NCBI GenBank assembly: GCA_036346225.1
Contig: JARFIW010001082.1
Location: 5,146,001 to 5,210,000 of the forward strand
Length of the DNA stretch: 64,000 nt
Source of the DNA: Platerodrilus igneus
Taxonomy: Eukaryota; Arthropoda; Insecta; Coleoptera; Lycidae
Direction: 5' to 3'
Shown piece after piece: positions 57,748 through 64,000 of this stretch; position 1 is the first letter of the stretch; every line of letters starts with the position of its first letter. The notes beneath the pieces were generated by a model, which had not been told where the DNA came from, searched no databases, and was given only the letters and a program-made list of their open reading frames with translations. Position numbers and translations under genes: made by a program.

Positions 57748-58986
57748 ATGACTAATGAAATGAAGCTGTACCTCGAAATGATACCACAATTTAACGGAAA
57801 TGACACATGCTTACTCTTCTTCAATTACATTTCGGCTTCCGAAATATTCTTAAAAACCTTTTACAAGCCAGGCGATAACGAAAGGAACATTTTGCTTATC
57901 CACCTCATTACCAGTAAACTAACCGGAAGGGCACTAACGTTAATAGCCAGTCGCGAAGACGTAGACGAATGGGAACAGTATAAACGAATATTAATTGCAT
58001 ATTTCGGCGACCAACGGAACTTAAAATGTTTAGTAAGGGATTTAACCAGCCTGAGAATGGAACACAACCAGTCACCCTATCAATTTGAAATGAGATGCCA
58101 AGATGTAAGAAGTTTAATCTTGACAAAACTCAAAATCGAAGAAACCGACCCAAACGTGAGACTTTTAAAAACTAAAATGTATGACGAGATGGCATTAGAT
58201 ACCTATCTAAATGCACTACCAGAAAGACTTTCAGATAAAATTAGATTTCAACATCCCCAAAACTTAGAAGAAGCGATGAATATGATAATCGAAGAAGAAA
58301 ACGTAATGTACTATAGAAACCGACTATTTAACCCCAACGCGAATAAAAGCTATACGCCAATGAAAACTATACAACCCGCAAGACAAATAAATCCACAACA
58401 AAAATTTAACCCGTTCAATGCAGAAACAAACCAAACGCGAACAAATAATCCACATTTTAATAATTCAAACTTTAACAACCAATACAAACAATTCTCAAAA
58501 CCAACATTTTATCCGAACTTTTCAAAACCCACCTTTCAACCAACATTTAACTCGAACTTTTCAAGACCCGCATTTCAACCGAGATTTAACCAAAATATAA
58601 ATTAACAAAGACCAACATTCAACGCGAATACTAATAGAAACTCACCGATGATAAACACTAATAATCCCAATAACTATTACAAACCTACACCAATGGATAC
58701 CTCATCTGGTAACACCAGACCTAACACAAAAATAACGCACATAAGACCAAACCCCAATCAAAAACGCACTTTCACTTCAGAAGAGCTATTTCACCAAGAA
58801 GTAGAAGAGTATGAAGATTACCAAAATCATAATAATCAACCATGTACGAATAATGAACAGAATCAATCAAACCATTACGAACGCGAAGAACCACACGAAA
58901 ATTACGAGGAAGACAGTAGGGTATTTTGGATGTATTTGGACCAACACCACCACCACCACCACCACCGCCGCCGCTATCTAACCTAG
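57748..58986 (+). pseudogene. errantivirus-like Gag, one internal stop
   Basis: One reading frame from the ATG at 57748 to 58986, interrupted only by a TAA at 58603-58605. The N-terminal 200 residues form the capsid-like domain: MIPQFNGNDTCLLFFNYI at the start, LIHLITSKLTGRALTLI, YFGDQRNLKCLVRDLTSLR and LPERLSDKIRFQHPQNLEEA, as in gypsy-group Gags. The C-terminal part is an Asn/Phe/Pro-rich low-complexity tail, with basic character and no zinc knuckle, also as in errantiviruses. After about 58920 the sequence changes to a His/Arg repeat from (CAC)n, where the element is joined to foreign sequence; Pol and Env are absent. Confidence 0.85.
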
Positions 58987-59085
58987 GTTTTTACATGTAA
59001 AAACCCACTATAAAGTCTTATTTTTTAAGAATCTCCTCCTGCTCCGCCTTGCTCTCCGCCTTGCTCTCCGCCTTGCTCGGACACC
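58943..59085. repeat. (CAC)n, palindrome and 12-bp minisatellite
   Basis: (CAC)n/(CGC)n at 58943-58974, a perfect 20-bp palindrome GGTTTTTACATGTAAAAACC at 58986-59005, and three to four copies of CTCCGCCTTGCT at about 59040-59078. This block marks the left side of the next element. Confidence 0.85.
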
Positions 59086-59290
59086 CCCCCAACCATTTTG
59101 ATTACGTCACACCCGCATTCTTTCCACCCGCGAGATAAATCTTTTTCCACACTTCCACCCACGAGATAAACCTATCTTGTTTGGTATCAATTAATATTAG
59201 AATTTTCTCAGCTACCCGAATTTCTAAGAATTTTTTAGATTGCATCACCCCCCAGAGAGCTACCCCCATTTTAAGATTTTTTTTTTTTGC

Positions 59291-59592
59291 TGGTAGCGAT
59301 TTCTGACGGTCCTTATAAATTTTTTATACATGCAATACATCTTGTTAGTCTAGAATTTTATGTAGAATCCGCATCTGTAAACAGATTTAAAATAGGGCCA
59401 CCCCTTACCATTTTACACACACTCTCTAAATTATAAATTTCCTGGTAGCGATTTCTGACGGTCCTTATAAATTTTTTATACATGCAATACATCTTGTTAG
59501 TCTAGAATTTTATGTAGAATCCGAATCTGTAAACAGATTTAAAGTAGGGCCACCCTTACCATTTACACACTCTCTAAATTATAAATTTCCTG
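59291..59592 (+). repeat. two direct repeats of 152 bp
   Basis: TGGTAGCGATTTCTGACGGT begins at 59291 and again at 59443; the two units are nearly identical, differing by a few substitutions and one or two short gaps. Non-coding, between the minisatellite and the zinc-finger/GSGW gene remnant. Confidence 0.95.
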
Positions 59593-59731
59593 CGGCTCAT
59601 ACCTAAAAGAAAATCTAAAAACTATTCTTAAAACTTTTTATTACAGATAATTTTTACTAATACAGTTTAAATTTTGTAAACCACATTTCTAAATACATAT
59701 TTACAATTTTTTATTCTTAACCTAGAACTTC

Positions 59732-60508
59732 TCATATCGGCTTATACTTATTAATATTTATTTCTAAATAGAGCACCTTTTCCAAAGACCAACCGGACCC
59801 ACATGTTTCAAATTCCTCTGATTTTGTTCTTACGGTTTCGCTTAAAACCTCGTACATATTTTCCAGATTACTAGAAGACGTTATATCCATATTTTTTGTG
59901 TTAAAGGATTTCACATCGGTAGTCTCTTCCACCATTTTGGTGTAAACGCCGTAGAGTTCGCAATAGACTTTTACTGCTGTATGTTGTATTCTTTTTTCAT
60001 TAATTAATCGAATAAATCGCTCTTTCTGCTTCCAAAGAAACTCGGACACTCCATCGTCGACACTGGCGTTCTTTATGCGATAGCTAGCCATACGGTTGTT
60101 AAACGCTGTACTAACCATTTCTACACCATCGTCGTTAGTAGCGGTAACTGATGCATTTTTATGTCTGTTGCTCCTTAAGTGTGCAGCATAGGTAGTCTTT
60201 TCCATTTCAAAATCGCATACTTTACACATAATTCGTGGTTGTTTCGTGCAAGGCTCTTTAACAGCTAGCGGGGCTGAACATTTACGGCTTAATGACATAC
60301 CGTGCTGTTTTCCTTGTGTCGCTGTAAGCTGTCCGTTCTCGTAAAAGCGATACCGCAAGACCCACAGTTAAAGTACTTTGCTGCGGACGGATGTATAAGC
60401 AACCCTGGGCGATGTTACACCACGACATTTGTTCTGGTGCCGTTTGAGCATTTTCCAGGTATAGGAAGCACCGCAAGAGTTGAATTTAAAAACGTTTTCA
60501 GATACCAT
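59732..60508 (-). pseudogene. C2H2/GSGW protein, truncated
   Basis: Starts at an ATG at 60508. Finger-like segment CGASYTWKMLKRHQNKC, then in another frame CGSCGIAFTRTDSLQRHK (about 60370-60310), then back in frame a U1-type finger CKVCDFEMEKTTYAAHLRSN with RH, a helical stretch, and CGSGWSLEKVLYLEININKY before a stop at 59732. The GSGW segment resembles proteins common in arthropod genomes in which it precedes a family-B DNA polymerase of virus-like DNA elements (Polinton/adintovirus-like); that downstream part is absent. Two frame changes and one in-frame stop show decay. The family assignment is from memory of motif patterns and is tentative. Confidence 0.5.
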
Positions 60509-61522
60509 TTTAGTACAAAACAAAATTCGCACTATAGCACTTTGGTTAAACTTGTAAGCGAACTAACTTATAACTAAAGAGTTTACTCTTGCGCACCTGC
60601 TTTATGTACCCTATAGAATGCAACCCGAAGGTTTCCGAAGACACCCGAACGAAGTTGAGGATTCAGCGGGAACTAAATGACGTCATAATCCTTGCTGCTC
60701 GTCCAATACATTTAGCGCCAATGCATGCACCCGGTTCGCATCGTCGATGGTGCGAATGCCGTTAGTAGAAACATCGGAAACGTCTTCCATGTTATACGGA
60801 TTGCGTGCATATTAAAAATCCAAAAGGGTGATAGAACACGCACACAAATTGTGTGCAAGTCGTGCTTAGAAGATGCAGTGCTACTATAACCAAAAACTTA
60901 ATAAAACACTTTAAACCATTACTAAGGGAATACCAAACTTGTTGTATACAGAATACTTACTAATAAAGCAATTTAATTTGAAATAACTTCTACACCATAT
61001 TTTTCGAAAATGGCATGCTTGAATATTTTCTTTGGAAACAATCGAAGATTGCCGAAAACACTCGAAGAGTGCACAAACGCGGTCACTAAACCACAATTAA
61101 TAATCGCCTTTATAGGTTTAACATTTCTACCATTACCCAATAACTGGTGCTACGTACACGGAAACTTTAATTTCTTATTGGAAGAATCCTTATTCTCCAC
61201 GCACTGTTGCGTAGCTGGATGTCCACCCCTTTTGGGGATATATGCTCGTTATAGGTTGTAAGACCCTCGGTTTTACTTAACTACACTTTGTGAGATCCCT
61301 TTAATCTTTTTTAATCGTGTCCTTCTCGCGCACAATACAGTAGGACTTAGCCTTACTACCTACAAATTCTAACACCAAGTCACCGTTAAACTTGTCTTTA
61401 AATTTCCTACAACTTTTTGTTAACATGCGGTAAATTGTGTTTATTATTTGCGGGTACACCACTTTAAACCTAAAAATAAGAACAGGATAGTTTAATACGT
61501 CTATTAATAATTTATGGTAATG
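60509..61522. other. no recognised gene
   Basis: Contains a plus-strand frame at 61010-61261 (83 codons) with a hydrophobic stretch (LIIAFIGLTFLPLP) and several Cys; a membrane peptide is conceivable but unsupported. Confidence 0.35.
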
Positions 61523-61837
61523 TTAGCGATACAAATATGTAAAACAAACTTTATCAAGAAAATATAATGTTTTAATAGAATACATACACGTATTGATAAC
61601 ATCTATAAACCGCTGTGGTAACCAGAGTCTGGCGAATCTGGGATAGCCAATCTCTAAACATTTGCGCAAGCGATTGCCTTGCAGTTGCATCTTGTAAGTA
61701 CTGAATGGGAAACATTTAATAAGTTCCAACACTGTCAAGTAATTTAAATTGCTGCAATCATTAGACAGAGAAATACTGGCACTGCTCTCCCCTCTAATAA
61801 CGTTTGAACCCTTTCTTCCTCCGTCGTATTTCCACAT
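61523..61837 (-). CDS. small ORF B, unknown
   Basis: 104 codons from an ATG five bases after the stop of the preceding ORF on the same strand. No motif recognised; the C-terminal half is aromatic and basic. It may be an independent gene or the continuation of ORF A after a frame change. Confidence 0.35.
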   Translation of the reverse strand: MWKYDGGRKGSNVIRGESSASISLSNDCSNLNYLTVLELIKCFPFSTYKMQLQGNRLRKCLEIGYPRFARLWLPQRFIDVINTCMYSIKTLYFLDKVCFTYLYR

Positions 61838-61842
61838 ACTTT

Positions 61843-62424
61843 TTATATCACCAACAAATTTTCGTAAAATTCTGGAAAGTTTCTACACCTTAACTCAGCC
61901 ATTTTAAAACAGATCAATTCTCGCAAATTTAATAGCTTGATGCACTCGTACGCAGGTAGCACAATAACATTCCCATCTTTCGTAATCTCCATATTATATG
62001 AATTCTCTTTTTCAAAATTGTTCAACAACCATATACTTCTATTAAAGGCTGTGCTCAGCTGCAATTTGAAATCTTGATCCAATTGTGTGTCAACAACATC
62101 GTTTCCAGTAGTCAAACCATTTAATCTGACTTGTTTTGAGTCTTGAGCAAATTAGCGAATTTGAAATTCCACTTGAAAAGTACACAATTTCTTCCAATCG
62201 AAGTAAGAGAATGTTATCGTAGAATCAGCACACATACCACTACAGCAAATAACTTGGATGGCAGGTTGAAGACCACCATATAAATCAAAACCAACTTCTA
62301 ATATATGGTGGTGATAATTTGAAGGAAATTCGCCTAACCTATAGGTTGACTTACCAACTAGTTGGTTGATATTTAATTGTGGTACTCGCACATCACTTGT
62401 AACGTCAACACAAGAAAAATCCAT
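61843..62424 (-). pseudogene. ORF A, unknown, one in-frame stop
   Basis: 193 codons in one frame from the ATG at 62424, interrupted by a single TAA at 62152-62154. Sequence features: MDFSCVDVTSDVRVPQLN at the start, NINQLVGKSTYRLGEF, and after the stop a mostly helical, charged half (NFEKENSYNMEITKDGNVIV). The even composition and conserved frame on both sides of the stop suggest a protein that was intact until recently. I do not recognise the family. A TATA box precedes it at 62495-62500 (minus), and the compact arrangement with ORF B and the GSGW remnant is virus-like or transposon-like. Confidence 0.5.
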
Positions 62425-62494
62425 CTTTAATTTATAATTTTAATCAAACCCGACAATACTTTGACGACTAATGCACTGGAACATGGCTCTCGCC

Positions 62495-62500
62495 TTTTAT
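62495..62500 (-). promoter_or_regulatory. TATA box of ORF A
   Basis: ATAAAA on the minus strand within GGCATAAAAGGCGAG, about 70 bp upstream of the ATG at 62424, leaving a leader of about 45 nt. Confidence 0.5.
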
Positions 62501-64000
62501 GCCGATGGTCGAGCGTGCGCAGCTCCTTATTATATTAGTTGGCGTTATATGCAAGTCTTGACTGGAAAAGTGACGTGTATAATTGTTTTATAGTGGGTTT
62601 TACCTGTATGTATTTAACCACCAACGCCATTTTAGAATTATTAAACAAAATTACTCTTAGCAGTATTTTAATATACCATCGTGAAAGATTTCAATTATTA
62701 TTGTGTTTTCCTCAGGTTCTCAAATCCCTCAGTTTTTTCAAATCGAATGACCCTTACTGATTTGCAGATTAACCTTTTGCAAGCACTGTATATAATTCAC
62801 CTTTAATCTATTTCTAAACCGTATTGCTCTGTCTTTTGAGATAAACCCTGGTGTGTCCCACAATCGACTTCCTTTCCACCCCAAACACGTTGACACTGAT
62901 GTTGTTTAATTCCTCGAACCGGGTATATCCTTTATGGATATCAACTGCAGTCCTGTCAAATTGAGAATGGTGCTGTAATGGGGTAGCTACCGACCCTTTG
63001 CGGATTGTGAGCACTTAGCAGCTATCACACACCAGGCAAAGCATATCGTCATTTTGTATATTAATAACAGTTCTGGTGTTTCGAACCCATTTGCTCGATG
63101 TGGATCCACGCAAAGGTTGTACTTGTTACATTAATCTCTAAGTACAACGCCTGTTTCACTCCATTTAAAACTTACAAATTAGAAAAAATCAAAATTGTGA
63201 AACTAACAGAATCATCCTGGAACTCCTCTGACTTAGCTGACATCCTCGCAGTCTTGTCGTGATCGCTGGTGGGCTACCAAATTTAACGTCCACATCACTC
63301 TTCTCCGCAATCTCTTAGGGCAGGTCCTCAACTGTCGACGCAGCAGATTTGAGTATGGGCCTGCAACGGGACAGCCACACCATTATCCTTGTGACGTTTT
63401 ACTATCCTTCCGCGAGAAGGATGCCGAGCACATCATGAGCAAACAAACCTTTTCGTTTCAGAGTCCGATCCATGTTGTTGGAGCTGGTGGCGTTTTAAAT
63501 TGTTACTCCTCGAGAAGACAAACACACATCACAAGTAAAGAAATTTTCTATAAAGAAATTACAACTGGTCAAAGACTTTTAACAGTTGTAACTAGTCAAA
63601 GGAACAGAAACCGAATGATATTGCATCCGCGCTTTATACATAATAATTAAGATCGTATAATAGTGGTTTACTTTTAAATTAGCAGCGTCGTTTAACCTTG
63701 GTAAAATTTTACCAGTCTATTGTCGGTGAAAATCAATTAACTTCTTGCTTACGCTACATCTATAATTATCGGATGTATCAAACGAGAACAAAGTTAGACG
63801 GGTAAATATTTCATATTTCGAAATTGTTAATGTCTGCATTTGCATTTTGATAAGTAAACATCGTAATAAAAATGAGCGATTATATCTTTAGATGCTATAA
63901 AATTTTAGAAGAAGTTGTCAGGAGGTGAAGTTTATCAAACAATTCAACAACATTTGAATGGTATGTCTAATGAATCTCTGTAAATACTAAAATAGTGCAA
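62501..64000. other. no recognised gene
   Basis: Short frames at 62539-62760, 62814-63014 (minus) and 63435-63650 lack motifs. A more GC-rich stretch at 63200-63450 could be a worn LINE fragment but no domain can be read with confidence. Confidence 0.4.

Noticed and set aside
63200..63450. Possible LINE RNase H/C-terminal fragment
   Set aside because: Only a vague resemblance to a Cys/His-rich LINE tail; no ordered motif set.

Overview
The window is AT-rich nuclear DNA of an arthropod, most likely an insect. The evidence is the mix of element families: BEL/Pao, Ty3/gypsy including an errantivirus-type copy with a tRNA-Ser-like primer site, RTE LINEs, Penelope-like, mariner-type and tRNA-derived SINE sequences. 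There is almost no host coding sequence; one possible host exon lies at 31088-31180. I cannot name the species. All identifications are by reading motifs; no search was run.

Layout. 0.77-4.1 kb: a decayed gypsy Pol on the minus strand meets a primer-binding site and a decayed Gag on the plus strand. 4.9-6.1 kb: two long imperfect palindromes. 8.5-9.2 kb: 5' piece of an RTE LINE. 11.0-19.6 kb: four related, non-coding, TATA-containing ~2.1-kb units in the order minus, plus, plus, minus, bounded by (TA)n runs and carrying tRNA-Lys-like primer-site motifs. They look like very long solo LTRs and are the least explained feature here. 20.9-22.6 kb: a mariner-type element with long terminal inverted repeats. 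25.0-28.8 kb: two inverted copies of a ~450-bp repeat with a pyrimidine-rich minisatellite, enclosing a tRNA-derived SINE. 28.9-29.2 kb: two Penelope-tail fragments. 31.9-35.4 kb: a short RTE tail and a nearly full-length but frameshifted RTE LINE, both minus.

36.7-44.7 kb: a young BEL/Pao element (402-bp LTRs with one difference, GTAGA target duplication) sits inside an old mariner-type transposase gene, splitting it. 46.3-48.8 kb: a degenerate tandem C2H2 zinc-finger array, itself interrupted by an 862-bp DNA element with TA duplications. 53.2-54.9 kb: a decayed Penelope-like element ending in a tail with a hammerhead-ribozyme-like core. 55.6-58.9 kb: LTR, leader and Gag of an errantivirus-like element; the leader repeats a motif that matches the primer-site junction. 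59.0-62.5 kb: a compact minus-strand cluster (zinc-finger/GSGW protein remnant plus two small ORFs behind a TATA box) that resembles part of a virus-like DNA element.

The genes do not form a pathway. The window is a record of repeated insertion, nesting and inversion. The clearest relative dating is that the BEL element is younger than the mariner it splits, and the 862-bp element is younger than the zinc-finger array it splits.
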